A stretch of 35,076 nt of DNA from Hemicentrotus pulcherrimus (GCA_003118195.1 BEXV01000074.1:394156-429231), one strand, 5' to 3'; numbered from the stretch's first letter, positions 21,489 to 33,986 are shown. Notes: generated from the sequence alone by a model not told the origin. Numbers and translations are program-made.

Positions 21489-21491
21489 GGG
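21453..21491 (-). repeat. (CT)n microsatellite serving as acceptor pyrimidine tract
   Basis: Read on the gene strand, about 38 bases of (CT)n run directly into the CAG of the acceptor for the 61-bp exon. The tract is therefore positioned as its polypyrimidine tract. Confidence 0.85.
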
Positions 21492-22113
21492 GAATTAATT
21501 ATCAACACAAACTATACGATGAATAGTCATGTGTGCGTTTCAGCTGGGATTTCAATAATTATCTACACTGTAGCTCAAATTTTCATAATCACTGTTGGAT
21601 TTTCAAACTGTGAGATTTGTGTGGGGTACAATACGTACATGTATGAGCCTTAATAATACAAGTGACTGATTCCATAATGTGCATTATGAATTTGAGATAC
21701 ACTCATGTACAGTATGTACTGGTACATTATTACAGCATGTACACTAGAACACAGGAAAAAGAAGATACTCTATGGTTCAATTCATTCCCTCGATGTATTA
21801 TATTTAACACATTTATATTCATACATTTTACAAATCTAAGAATAGCTTTTTGTCGTGAACTCACCAGAGTACTAAATCAAACCAATAAACAAAATATCTT
21901 TGATCAAACCTGATCGAGCTGAGCATGTGCTGTACAGGAGACATGACAGCAGCAGTGCACTTGTGCATGTTGTAAACAAGAAATAAATCAGAGTGTGTCT
22001 AATTCACCATGAACTAGATCTAGACGACCTGAGAAAATAACTTGAGGGAGTATCCCAAGTGCAGAAATGAAATGGCCAGCTTATTACACTCTCAACATAG
22101 AATAAAACTGATT

Positions 22114-22202
22114 ATTTTGTGATCAGGCTTATTACCTTGGATCCAAATTATCAAGGTTATTTTGGTATCAGGCTTCTTTCCACGGATCACAATTAGCGAG
22201 TC
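22114..22202 (+). repeat. Diverged tandem duplication, 44-45 bp unit
   Basis: attttgtgatcaggctt at 22114 and attttggtatcaggctt at 22159 head two successive copies that share ggatc, aaatta/caatta and the following attttg start. It lies in the intron, 135 bp or so from the exon at 22338. Confidence 0.7.
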
Positions 22203-22337
22203 ATTTTGAAATCTAAGACTAATGGAGACACACCACGCAGGTAATTATAATGGTGAAAGCTGCTCCCAACCCCATGGCGGTAATCTCTTAGGAGTGTTTG
22301 TGACTGTGATGATATCCTGAAGCTAGACATGTCTTAC

Positions 22338-22508
22338 CTCGGTACCAGAGGAGTTGGTTGACACGCCTGCATCTTCCGCTCCTACACTGCTGACATCACT
22401 AGCTGCTCCACCTAGGGGTATCTTGTCTGAGCCCTCACCAGGTTTACTGGGTGTCAACATACCAAGCTCCTGGGCAAACAAGGGGCGTCCGCCACGCCCT
22501 GGTGGTAG
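22338..22508 (-). CDS. AFTPH: Aftiphilin-like exon: LFAQELGML motif and Ser/Gly-rich linker
   Basis: This exon has 171 bp, exactly 57 codons, phase 0 at both ends. The acceptor reads cttatccttacag|CTA and the donor GAG|GTAAGA. It opens LPPGRGGRPLFAQELGMLTP. Joined to the preceding RNI this gives RNI-L...F-A-x-x-LGML, which is how vertebrate aftiphilin continues (RNI-L, then a FAANLGMLEPTK-like stretch, from memory). The rest, through KIPLGGAASDVSSVG, is a low-complexity Gly/Ser/Ala linker, presumably disordered. Since length and both phases are multiples of three, the exon could in principle be skipped without a frame change. A diverged 44-45 bp tandem duplication lies 135 bp beyond its donor, in the next intron. 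A GA-rich stretch just upstream (minus-strand CT-rich) forms the acceptor tract. Confidence 0.92.
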
Positions 22509-24360
22509 CTGTAAGGATAAGGGGGAGGAGGGAGGGGTGGAAAAAACATGTGACAAACGTGTAGCTTGCCAATCTACATTTCTAGTTGATATTTTTCTCA
22601 ATAAAAACCTTTTCAAAAGATGCTGTAAAGATATATATAAATAATAACTGCCATCTGTAGATCTCTCTCTAAAAGAGATGTCTGTACATTGGAGACATTT
22701 ACCGCTCCATTAAAGATGCTCTTTTCATAGAACATGAAGTGAAAACTGTAAACCTACAATGTAAGTAACCTTATCTTAGGAAACCTTAGTTAATATATAA
22801 AAACTATACACATTTTCCTTTGTGACAACATCAACAAAATAACAACCTGCGAGAATAATCTTCAATAGAGTAAAAATCTGCTTTCACTAAAAAACGTCAT
22901 CAAACTAGATTTTGTCTACACTGGTTGTACCATATGAAAAATATAAGCCTAGTAATAACAGGCTTGACCTTTTAACGACATACAGTCAGTTTGCTTTCCT
23001 TGGAAGGATGCCTTATTGAAATATATGCACAGGACGTGCACATCATTGTAGATGTTGTATCTGAGCCTTCCAAGGCTAAATAAGATTCATGTGGGTAAGT
23101 GTGTACTTGGAACATGCAGGCTATATACTATATATATCCTTGCCTTGTCTTTTTTTTTTGTCTTTTTACAAAACTGTTCAATTAAAATTAGAACTTGAGA
23201 CCTGTCCTTTTAAATCATTGATCTTCAGTAGACAACTAAAGCTCTATTTCTAATCCATTAAAAAAACATATTAGCAGTATTGCAGTAATAAAATTACAAA
23301 TATTACAGTGTATGTATCACAGATGGCTTGAATCAGTGTTTCTTATTATGCAGTATCACTGTAACCTTCCCCAGCTGGGAATGAGGGGGGAATGAAGATA
23401 ACATTGATTTCTATTCAGGATAAATATTACGGTATTGGCTCATATTTGTATTTTGTTTAAAATATTTTATGTTTCGATCCTATGAGACCTTCAAGCTACA
23501 GTATAGACCTACAGTATATGGAGAGCTCTTCGTGTTTGACTCAATAGTATACTTGAATTTCTTCCATGACACATGTACATCCCTGCAGGAGGGCATGAAG
23601 TACACACACATGTACATGCAACTGCAGTAGTCATCTCAAACACACAGGAGCAGGCATAATGATTGCACATCTTATTCTAACCACTCATCTATATTCCCTT
23701 CAATACCCCTGGGTATGTAGTTGTTTTTTAACTGTCAAGATCTCGCCGGTACAGAACATCTGATTGATTTAAGAGGGATTCATCTCCATATTTCACCCTG
23801 AGCTTGATATCATAAGAGATCCTCCCATGTACAGCTCTCAAACATGAACATTTATTGAGGAGAATTCCTTTGTCGATAATAAATATGTTAATGTGTTTCT
23901 AATGCATCAATATCAGCTAATTTACATTGATCTAAGCAACGACAAGAGGTGATATCTAAAAGTTTGGACATTATCAAGGGATCTATTAAAATAAGAAAAA
24001 AAAAACAACTATGATTTGGAAGTCTAAATCAAAAGGAACAGTGCTTATTTCCAGGTCCAAACAGAAATCAACTTGATTGACAAATAAGCAGAAATGAATT
24101 TCTTGAAATGGGTTTTATGGGAAAGATTTTAAACCCAATAAATTCAAAATCTATTCTTTTTCGCTGCGTTTCAGCAGGCCTCTAAACACTGGTATAAATT
24201 GTTATTATTTACATGTAAGCACATTTAGCAAGACAGAATAAGATTGGAGTTAAATGAGTAAAAAGTTATCCCTAGTATATGATACATCAGATATGAATCA
24301 GATGTGATAAAATTATATCTCTGTTCATGTTTTGTTTACAAGTATTTTTTTATTTAAAAG

Positions 24361-24388
24361 AATTACAAAATTACAAAATTACAAAAAA
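24361..24388 (+). repeat. (ATTACAAA)n octanucleotide repeat
   Basis: Three units of attacaaa are followed by an A run. Simple tandem repeat within the intron. Confidence 0.75.
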
Positions 24389-24850
24389 GATAATTGATTG
24401 GCATACATATGTACAAATAAATATTGTGTATCTATGCTTATTGCACATGCTTGTAGTTGCAGACAAAGAGAAATGTTAAAACAACCAAACACACTGACCA
24501 CTGAAAGAAACTTCTGAATACTACATAAAACATAAAGACAGCAGTAAGATTTTAAAATCATATCTGTGCAAGAAGAACAGCAAAAAACACAATGAAATCA
24601 TTGAAGTTAAAAGATCCAGCCAAAATGAAGTGAAAGGTTTAATGGAAATGTAATAAAAATAAATAGTAATTCTGTTAATTCTAAAATTTAGTGTCCATTG
24701 TACAATAAATAGCTAGCCATTCATATTCAATCATAGTTGAAACATACAACTGAAAATATACTCCCTAAAAATCATTTTCATCCAGTTACTGTACCTAAAG
24801 AAATTATCATCCATGTTTGAGTTTGAGTAATAATTAAGATTTTGATGCAA

Positions 24851-25090
24851 TTTTTAATTCATAATGTAAAAAAACTACCACAATCACATTGTGATTGACT
24901 TAATTAATTTCCATCTGATGTATAAACTATATCTTGTTACAAAAGAATTTAACTCCTCTTAAAAACTGTGATAAATTACCTGCAATTTGTTTGTTTTTAA
25001 TTCATAATGTCAACAAAACTACTAATATCCTATTTTTAATGATAAATTAATTTTCCATCTGATGTATAAACTGTATATTTTGTTACAAAA
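24851..25090 (+). repeat. Diverged direct duplication, two ~95-bp copies
   Basis: Copy one (24851-24944) and copy two (24994-25090) both begin tttttaattcataatgt, both have an aaaactac block, and both end with ccatctgatgtataaact followed by a variant of tatatcttgttacaaaa. The copies are about 143 bp apart. Probably a local duplication or two decayed element copies. Confidence 0.75.
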
Positions 25091-25523
25091 CAATCTATCT
25101 GATATTACAAACTGCATACAGTGTGTATATCCTGTAGTTTGTTTGTTCTATGTACACAGACAGTGGCCCAACAATCTCCAAATGTCAAACCAATATAGAA
25201 ATGGAAATTGAATGTCTATTTCAACCTAATATTCTAAGGCCTATCCACAAACTGGGTTACATCTCAATGCACGCTTGGCGGTGCAATGTACACACTATTA
25301 TAAATACAACTCTGAGGGACAATTTGCACATAATTGTATGCCAAGCATAAAAATTGCCCTTCTTTGCTCATCACAGCCTTTGGATGTATAAACCAATCAG
25401 ATAATGGAATGAACTTCACCCTGAACTCAAGTTGTCTGAATACCATCATGATTTAGGCAGATGTGCCGAAATGCCATTTGCAGATAAGGGCATTGTATCC
25501 AAATTTGCTAAAGGGCCAAGTAC

Positions 25524-25540
25524 TGTACATGTACATGTAG
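25524..25540. repeat. TACATG repeat
   Basis: tgtacatgtacatgtag is one of many self-complementary TACATG clusters in the right half of the window. Confidence 0.8.
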
Positions 25541-25624
25541 TAGTACATTGTCATTGTCTAATCAAACAAAGGATGTAAATACAATGTATTATGTTATAAA
25601 AGAAAATCATTCTGAATATAATTT

Positions 25625-25720
25625 CTCTCCCCATTCTCTCTAACTCTCATATCTCAGTCTCCAACTCTCCATTCTATCTCTCTCCCTCTCCCTCTCATTG
25701 TCTTCCTATCTTTCTCTCTC
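25625..25720 (+). repeat. CT-rich tract
   Basis: Imperfect (CT)n with interruptions such as ccattctc, aactctc and ccctctc; intronic simple sequence. Confidence 0.8.
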
Positions 25721-26377
25721 AGGACAAAAGTAAAAAATGCAGTACGGTAACAGTGAAGTAAGTCTTAAATTGGTGATATTGGTGATATTGATATATGTTC
25801 CTCGTACCAGCTTCAAAATGTTTTAAGAACACAACCATGGTTAACACTGAGCCTCTTGGCAAAGCAATGCATCATTATAACAAATGTATCCTTAAACTGG
25901 TTGTATAAAGCTGCATCTAGAAATCAAACTAAATTTATTGATCAGTTGGACAAATGTTATAAGTACGGTATACTAAAAGAAATGGGCTGATCAAGTTTAT
26001 ATGTATTTACTTCTTGTCCCAAAGGAAATGACAGGTCCAAGCTCAGAGGACAAATGTTCATACACATCTATCTCCATGGTTTATGAGCTGTTTGCTCAAT
26101 GATTTATTCTCTACATGATCTACATTCTACATACTGCAGGCAGTAAGTTGCATGATCATGGGGATTTAAAGCGAGCTGCATCCAATGTTCTACACATGTA
26201 CATGGAGACACAGAATTATCGCTATTTATCTGTCTAGCATCTTTGTAGCACCCACCCACCTAGAACAGTGTGGACGTATCATGTTGACATTTGATCAACA
26301 GGAACAATGCATCAAACCAGAAATTGATATTTTATGTTAGCTTTCAAGTGTAGGATACTGCCTGCATATATGGTATA

Positions 26378-26400
26378 TACATGTACATGTACATGTATGT
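26378..26400. repeat. TACATG tandem repeat
   Basis: About 3.5 units of tacatg, the sequence being its own reverse complement. One of the two longest such clusters in the window. Confidence 0.85.
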
Positions 26401-26828
26401 ATTACCAATATATTTTCCTTAAATACAAACACTTTCTACATTGTATTTGTATTTTGTACAATCAAGGGTAATGCCAAGTAAAAGTGATTCCTTTGTTTCT
26501 TGTCCATTTTATTTAATGAGGAGGGGTTCTATAATCTATATTATTTGACGATATCCTGCACATTACAAATGCTATTGGGTCAAGAAGAACTTGTGATATT
26601 CTAATCTTAGAGGCTGTACGTATACTCTCTATTCAGTATTGCCTACCTGTATTTTAAAAAGTATAAGGGAGGGCGAGTCAGAGAACGGAAGAAAAAAAAA
26701 AGGATCGCTTTGCCTGTATTTAATGCTTTGTACAATCAAAGTTCATTTTAACCATAAAAAAGCAACCCCCAATAAAAATGAAGAATTAATTGGAAGTTCA
26801 GAAGTGCAACATGTTGTTCATGTATACA

Positions 26829-26868
26829 CATGTACATGTACATGCAGACCTACATGTATACATGTAGG
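26829..26868. repeat. TACATG/TATACATG cluster
   Basis: Repeats of acatgta with interruptions (catgcagacc, tatacatg), self-complementary over much of its length. Confidence 0.75.
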
Positions 26869-28867
26869 TGTACCGTGTTCTCGTATTTTACTGTGACTAT
26901 TAGTAGGCCTGGTACTTGCTTTAGACTGCACTCTGTAGCATGATCTTCCATGAAGGCCATACTGTATCACATATTCAATTTCCAATTGATTTTAAAATTA
27001 AGGAAACATTTATTTATGCACAATTTCTTTCATTGCATATACACTATGATGGCAATGTAAAGTGTAGATGAAAGTAGTATATATGTACATGTATACGAAA
27101 GGTAATGATTAGTTTTCATAAATCTCAGAATTAAGGAAGGACATTTATGATGATATATCTAGTTTCACAACTAAATTATTCAATTGATCTCACAGATGAA
27201 GTTATATCTGAACAAGCAGTTTACAGTGTACATGTTCTGATAAATTGATAAATTTGTAGGTGACTACAAAAAAAAAACACACAAAAAAACAAAAACCCAC
27301 ATACAGTGAAGCCTTTTGTAAATGGGAAGACTAATTAGTCTGGATGAACATACATGTACAGTACACGTATATCCCACACCTACATGTACATCATCTACAT
27401 TGCCTAAATGCTTTCAAACTAATTGACATAAAATCATCATCCAATGGGTGTGAATGAGATAGATGCACACCAAGAAAAACAGATTCATTTGACCAAATCC
27501 AGGGCTATCAATACCATCACAAGGCTTCCTTACCATTTTATAGCAACAATTTTGTTTTATTTCATTTTTTGCTATTTTTGTTATAACATGAAATAATTAA
27601 GACTTACGGGGAAATCCTGGAAAAGAGGTATAAAAATAGTTCACTTTGTGCACTTTCAACCCAGTACGAACCAGTAGTGCATGAAGACAATTGATATTTC
27701 ATAAAAAGATATGTGTCTACACGCTGTATGTAACACATATTTTCTTTGTCTCATATCTTACATTGTGTCTCACATTGTTCAGTCCTAGGGATCTCTCCTC
27801 TCGCATACATTTATCCGAGGCTAGAATTAAATGTGTTACCAAGGTGATAATGCTCCATTGCGTACCAATTTTCTGCGATGAAGAGCTTCTGGAGTGAACT
27901 TCCAGGTGATCAAAATAAGGTAATACTGTTGAGTCATATAAGGGAGGAGTGAGATGCAGTCTAGCTATATATAAACTGTATCTCTAGCGTGCACATGTAT
28001 GTCCATGCAGGTTTACATGAAAGTATTAAAGTCTAAAAGTCGGCCTATACGTATTTTCCTAACCAGTACAACCTACCCATGAATGTAAAAGGGCAATTGC
28101 ACAGCTTATCAATAGGTTCCTTGATATTCGATACCCCAAAATGCAAAATACAAATTAAATAATACAACATGGCTAAATATGGATTGATCGATTGATTTTC
28201 TTCTCTTTACAGTATCAAGTACAAACTATATAAAGTTGTATAAATCTGCATATATGTACCTAATAGATTACTGGCAGTGAAAATGTTTTCCTGCCAAGAA
28301 AGGTGTGTTTGGGGGGGGGGGGTGTTTGAGGGTGTGTTTGAGCATGAGTAGGGGAAGGATAGGTTATTAAAAAGGAAGCTTGTATAAAAGTACAGAAGCA
28401 AGTTGATTAATTGTACCTTTGAATTAATGCCACATTTTTGTGAGTAATATTAAAGCTGCGAATATTAATATCTTAGAATTATGTGTTAAACTAGAAGTAT
28501 ACATGTACATTTTGTTTTCCAGGCAGCATTTAAAGGTACTACCGGTACCTACATATCAAAATATCAGTCTTACAGGTTATGATAACAAAAATGATCAAGG
28601 TGATGATTAAATGGATGGCAGTTTCTTTATCATAGAATTCTTATTGTAAAATCCAAACTATTCCCCTCCCCCTTTTTAAGTTTCAGTATCCAACAATCAA
28701 CACTGTGGTAAATTTCGGTACTTATCTTTCAGAAAAATACATTGATTCTATTAAAGACAAATAATCAATAAATAAAAGAGTTCATCAATTTAAACCAACA
28801 TGTCAACATGTAATACTGTAGTTTCCAATCTATCACATCCCCCTCTATACACTCTGACAACATAATG

Positions 28868-28987
28868 CACTCTCTCTCTCTCTTCCTTTTAATCTCATCC
28901 TTCTCTCTTAATTTTCATAATATCAATTTCTATCCCTATCCACCTCTCCCCAACTCTCTGTCTCTCCCTCCCTCCCCTCTCTCTCTC
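28868..28987 (+). repeat. CT-rich tract
   Basis: (CT)n blocks at both ends with imperfect CT/CCT-rich sequence between them; intronic. Confidence 0.8.
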
Positions 28988-29263
28988 ATTCTATCATAGC
29001 TATCTTTGTCCCAAAGTATCATACAGAGAATATAATTATTGATATACTAAAAAATGTAGATACAATATTCAAAGGTGTGGAATGGGAGAAAATGTACAGG
29101 TTGAGATTAAATGGGAATTCAGGAGGGTTAAATAATATTTTAGATAACAGTTCAAACTTTTGATTGTTGGGGTGTATGAAGGTATTTTGTCACGGCAAGT
29201 GCATATATAGGCATGTTATATGGCCTAAAAATAGGCAAATTTTTTGCTGATAATAATACTTAC

Positions 29264-29396
29264 GATATTTCTTGAATCAATTCCAAGAGATAAGTGAAGT
29301 TTTCCACTGTTCTTGGAATCATTCCAGTGGTATTTCTGAGCCATTGTATTCTCCATGTCACTGAGTGAAAGCCAAACCATACCATTGGAAGCAGAG
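29264..29396 (-). CDS. AFTPH: Aftiphilin-like exon: core of the clathrin-binding-box domain
   Basis: This exon has 133 bp. The acceptor is a pyrimidine tract ending cttcttctttag|C and the donor is a near-consensus ATC|GTAAGT. One base completes a Ser codon from the previous exon, followed by 44 codons. Visible motifs are MVWLSLSDMENTMAQKYHW, then NDSKNSGKLHLSLGIDSRNI. The pattern W-L-S-D-x-E-N-T, then Y-x-W, then K-L-x-x-SLGID-x-RNI is the signature of the aftiphilin clathrin-binding-box family (Pfam Clathrin_bdg, from memory). Vertebrate aftiphilin has a similar leucine-rich, ID-x-RNI sequence at this point. The exon ends at phase 0, exactly as the next exon requires. The flanking intron upstream carries a long (AAG/AGG)n tract at 30757-30893. 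Confidence 0.9.
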
Positions 29397-30756
29397 CTAA
29401 AGAAGAAGAAAAAAAACATCAAACATGAAATACCACAGTAGAAATACATGTACATCTAAATTAGCAAGAATATCTAGAATAAGATTAGTTTGGGCAACAG
29501 TAATATTATACCTAATGTATGAACATGTACATCTCCAAAGTTGTTCCCATTCATTCCCTTCTTTAGTTGAATTTATTCAACAAAAGAAGAAAATTTGAAG
29601 TCTTTCATCATCAAAAGAAACACATCTACTGTAAACAACAATAGTACTCAGTACACCCATTACACAAATTTACATTACAACAATGCAAGTTATCCTTCCT
29701 GAGTGAAATACATGAAAGTTTAAACTTTAAACTGGTCAAATGAGGAAGATGACAAACAAATACCATCCAATGTCAGACCACAAAATGATTTTCAACCTCC
29801 CTGGAGCTGTGAATAGGTTCAAATGAAGCTTTGTGGAACATTGAAGAATTCTTCCATTCTTTCCTTCATCTTGCTGAGTATACTATTACTCCTTCCTTTA
29901 GGCATCAGGGGAAAGGCCAGCATTCCTTGCATGCATCATGTACGCTCAATCCCTAAATGGAGATCGATACACTTGATGTATTTTTTTCATGCCATTTCCA
30001 TCAAATATGGTTTCCTTGGCTCCACCGCCCCCCCCCCTCAACCTCTCAATGTCAAATATTATGTTTCACATGGATTAAATAGCACTCAACAATCCATTTT
30101 CAGGGAAAGGAGACAGAAAATGAAGCCATAGTGGGAGATGAAAAAGATTGCAATGTAGCTAATGGCATTTATAAATGGATTCTGGATTCTAGCTTCCTGA
30201 CCACTCTTCTTTAATGGGACATCAATCCGTATAAAAAAATGAATAATGATACCATGCAGCCATGTATTTATTTCTTCACTGGCTCAGAGAACATACCAAC
30301 ATGAATAGAGGCATAATAAAGAAAGTAAAAAAACAAATCAAAGCTCAATGAAATTCACTTCTGTTCCAACGTACTTACACACCTAAATTCAACTACTGTT
30401 GAATAAAAAAACTAAAAATTTAGATGCATTGATGAGTAGCCATATTTTGGTGATTTAAAACGTTTGGTTGTAAAACCAAACACAGAGAACAAAGTATTTT
30501 CTTTACATACAAAATGTATGTCTTTCATCCTTCAATCCTCTTCTTTCTTTTAAATCTCTTGTTTTTCCTCCATTCTCACCAATGTAGGGTGACAACTTAG
30601 ATGAGTAGCCAATCAGATAAGATTTAAAGTGACTGAATTGTTTTTGATGCCCAGAGTTATTCTCAATATGCACATGATTTTGACACAATCCATGAAACAT
30701 TTGATTTCAAATGGCATGAGACTTTCAAATTTTGAGAATTAAAATCAATATACGGA

Positions 30757-30893
30757 GAAGAGGAAGAAGAAGAGGAGGAGGAGGAGGAGGAGGAGGAGGA
30801 GAAGAAGAAGAAGAAGAAAAAGAAGAAGAAGAAGAAGAAGAAGAAGAAGAAGAAGAAGGAGAAAAAGAAGAAGGAGAAGAAGAGAAGAAGAAG
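30757..30893 (+). repeat. (AAG/AGG)n purine microsatellite
   Basis: A nearly pure purine strand of gga/gaa/aag triplets. The Glu/Gly-rich and Phe/Ser-rich frames are repeat artefacts. It is intronic, where the gene transcript would be CUU/CCU-rich. Confidence 0.92.
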
Positions 30894-31049
30894 ACAATGA
30901 TGGTGTTGCAGATTTGTTTTCTCTATTTCAATGAGAGATAATAAGGTAAACAAACTAGATGATTGTGATTCATTTGTTATTATATTATATTTCATTCTCA
31001 TTTTTTACAGATGAAATTAAATAAATTGGTATACATGTAGGGTATTTGT

Positions 31050-31072
31050 TTACATGTACATGTACATGTACA
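31050..31072. repeat. TACATG tandem repeat
   Basis: Nearly four units of tacatg in a row, self-complementary; the same family as 26378. Confidence 0.85.
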
Positions 31073-32154
31073 GGGCATAATGAAGATGAACACATGTAGT
31101 CAAGCAAACATTGTAACTTTTAATATTCCTATCTTCCTAAAGGTCTGGTTGTGGATGAACAGTGTAGGCAGAAATGTAGATTAAGATGAAAACAATAACT
31201 AACATTATTCAATTATCAATGGAATGAACCTCTTGCCTGCTTACATGTACAGTACATGAATGCACAAGCGTGACAGCTTGCTTGTCTCATAACTATAAAT
31301 CTGCATTTGAAATATGAGAATCGTTCTGCCAATAATTCAACATTCATGTGTGCCTATTCCCTTGAAATCCTCCTTGTTCATTCCACACAGACACATCTAA
31401 TTCTCTCTATCTATTGCCCATGGCAGCAAAGTCACATTAACATAAGAACTGTACCTCCTTCGCATGTTGAAAGCTTTCTCAACCATGTACTAGAAGAGCT
31501 GGAGAATTGTGTTATGCACTGGATTGTGCATACACCTGCATCAGTATCTTGTTAGTAGAATTACATTAGGAAAACACTGAATGATTGTAAGCCATATCTA
31601 GGGACTGGGGTGTGTCCTTCGCATGATTTTGTTTTTAATAACCTGGTTTTATTAGGGGTGAGAGTCTGACAATTGTTTCATCTTTTCTTTCAGCGCAAGG
31701 TATATTTCCAATTTTTATCAAATTTAGGTTTTGTGGAATTAACACGTTATCATTCTTCCTTGTACAGATACTTTACTGAACTAAACAAAGACATGCCAAA
31801 ATGTAATACAATTAACAAATCATAAAACTGATGTGAATAAGAAAGGATCAACATCCTTGGAACCTGAAATGCAAACCCAAAACTACGCAGCCAGCTACTG
31901 CTAAATACAGAAAATACATGAGATGGAGAAAAGCAATGATTTTAACCTGATTCCATAACATGTATCTACATGCAGGAAACCACGACAGGGACTTCTGTGT
32001 CTTCTTCTTACACAGCTCCAGACAATGATAATTCTCCTACCCAGATATTCATAATTTGTTCCATGTCTGAGTGAGACGTTTCTTTCTATAAGACTAGGGT
32101 GCATGGTTGCGATTATCTCTGCCAGACTCGATCAGGATTTCCTCCCTTTTATGT

Positions 32155-32180
32155 CTACATGTACATGTATGTACGTGTAC
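32155..32180. repeat. TACATG/GTACGTG cluster
   Basis: ctacatgtacatgtatgtac followed by gtgtacatgc; another self-complementary cluster of the same kind. Confidence 0.75.
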
Positions 32181-32867
32181 ATGCTTTAAAACTTCTGAAG
32201 AGCTTTTTGACGCATTTTAACCAAGGCAGAGGACTTTTTTTTAATGGCAAGAGATGTTTTAATTGTTGTACCAAATCGTAAGTAACAATTGGACCTATAG
32301 CTTTCAGTCCTATGTTGGTCACTGAAATCACTACTTTAGTAAATGGCACTGGCACATCAAATTAGTTCATGAGAACACTGCTTTACAACTGAACCATTAA
32401 GCCCCCTTGTACTACAAGTATACATGTACACAGTATGTAGAAAACCTTTTTGTTATTTATATGACCTCTTGTATAATGAGGAAGACATTTGTTTGCAAAA
32501 AACAGTCCCTGAGGAAACAAAGATTCATACTTCTTTCTAGAGTAAACTAGGACAGTTGAGCTGATCACCTACATGTACATTCTAGAGCTTCTCATCAAAA
32601 CATGTTTCTGCAAATGAAGATTCCCTTTCGTAACATTATCTTCTGTCCTTATTATCTCTCATCACCTGAGGCAAGCAATCATAAATCTCTGAACATCACG
32701 TTCCTGGATTTTTTCTATTGTTCCCTCCTTTCTGGTTGAAATTATCAAATCAAGCTAATCTCAATATCTGGTGAATCAAGGTCTATTATAAACCTATATC
32801 CCATTTAATACCTTTGGCAATAACAATAAGACCCCATGTATAATATAAAGAAATTCCTTCCTCTAAA

Positions 32868-32950
32868 ACACGTGGTTAGAGCAGTGGTCTTGGAACAAAG
32901 AGATGATTTAACTCAGGTTCAAAACCAAATCAGTGCTCAGAAGTGCCCGA
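32868..32950 (+). mobile_element. tRNA-derived SINE fragment (A and B box)
   Basis: The sequence gtggttagagcagtgg (from 32872) resembles a pol III A box, and ggttcaaaacc (32916-32926) resembles a B box. Their starts are about 43 bases apart, the spacing seen in tRNAs. No acceptor-stem pairing or full cloverleaf could be made, so this is not an intact tRNA but probably the head of a decayed SINE. The 3' end is undefined. Confidence 0.5.
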
Positions 32951-33503
32951 GGCTAAGACATATGTGTCAATTATTTGCTGTAATTGGATTGCAGCTGTAC
33001 ATGTACTGCTGAATATGCCAGGGTGTTCACTCACCATCAAAATACATGTAGGTTACAACTCTGTTTTCATTTTGCATCTTTAAAAACACTCTCAGCATAT
33101 TTTACATAGACCATAATAGTAAAAAGAGAAGGGTCTTTTAGTTTTAAAAATCCATGCTAAATCAAATATTACCATGTTTTGGGGGAATACACAATCTGTG
33201 ATATTATGAAGATAAGGACTATAATTTTAAATTTGGTTCTGATATTCTCTTTGAAATTTTATGAGGAACCTCATGAAATAGTGCAAAGAAGAGGGTCTTA
33301 CAAATGTTACTATCTTCAATTTCTCTGATATCAAATTGAATTAGGTGTTAATTCATTTATATCATTCCTGCAAAAGTAGAATGTACATGTGTTAGTTTAA
33401 AATCGTGGTACAGTCAGTCACCTTCTTTACAGAGTGGACATCCAGGGCTCAGGTTAAATACGGTCACTACATATCAATCAATCTAGAATACTGGTAGTAA
33501 GCT

Positions 33504-33519
33504 GGCATACATGTATGCC
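33504..33519. repeat. Perfect 16-bp palindrome
   Basis: ggcatacatgtatgcc is perfectly self-complementary and centred on the tacatgta word that recurs in this half of the window. Confidence 0.7.
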
Positions 33520-33936
33520 GGACAACTCTATGGGCCCTTTCACATCAGAGTAAACAACATACATGTATCAAAGGGATCATTACAGCAAAAGGGAAATATG
33601 GGATACATTATGAACAAAAAGCTTTGATTTTGAAGGGGGAGAGGGCGATTGCACATGATTGCATACAGTATTATTCAAATGGTGAGTAATTCTTAATTCT
33701 TTGACTGTTGACTTATGATTGTTTTCCTTTAAAATTTTGCTTTACAATTTACATATACAATAACGTTTCATATACATGTACAAGTACTTATGTCATAAGA
33801 AATAATGTTGTTTTTTCTCTAGAGGGGATGTCAATCAGATGTGGAGGGTAACCTCAAGGTATAATATGATATTGGTCCATAAGTTTGGAACTTTAGATAT
33901 ATTGTAATTTAAAGTATGTTTATAAATTATGAAGTC

Positions 33937-33986
33937 TGAAAAGAAAAAAAATAATGAAAAGAAAAAAAAATAATGGAAAGAAAAAC
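33937..33986 (+). repeat. A-rich tandem repeat
   Basis: About 2.5 units of a 19-20 bp motif, gaaaagaaaaaaaataat with slight length variation. Confidence 0.7.

Larger units (their letters stand above)
21452..22337 (-). other. AFTPH: Intron (886 bp), shortest in the window
   Basis: It starts at donor GAG|GTAAGA and ends in a (CT)n tract before ctcag. It contains the tandem duplication at 22114-22202. No further exon was recognised. Confidence 0.8.
22509..29263 (-). other. AFTPH: Intron (6755 bp), longest in the window
   Basis: The donor is ATC|GTAAGT and the acceptor ccttacag. It holds a diverged duplication (24851-25090), CT-rich tracts (25625-25720, 28868-28987), TACATGTA clusters (25524, 26378, 26829, 27083, 27351) and a 12-G run (28311-28322). 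No additional exon was found. A short, unrecorded exon with phase 0-0 cannot be excluded. Confidence 0.7.

Noticed and set aside
25264..25449. 61-codon minus-strand frame
   Set aside because: No phase-compatible splice signals and no family resemblance; probably chance.
32155..32355. 66-codon minus-strand frame with a plausible amphipathic, Leu/Lys-rich sequence
   Set aside because: It would need phase 2 at both ends to fit between the exons at 34210 and 29396. The acceptor lacks a pyrimidine tract and no good donor was found. Could be an old transposon fragment.
32871..32945. Intact tRNA gene
   Set aside because: Pol III boxes are present, but no acceptor stem or anticodon arm pairs properly.
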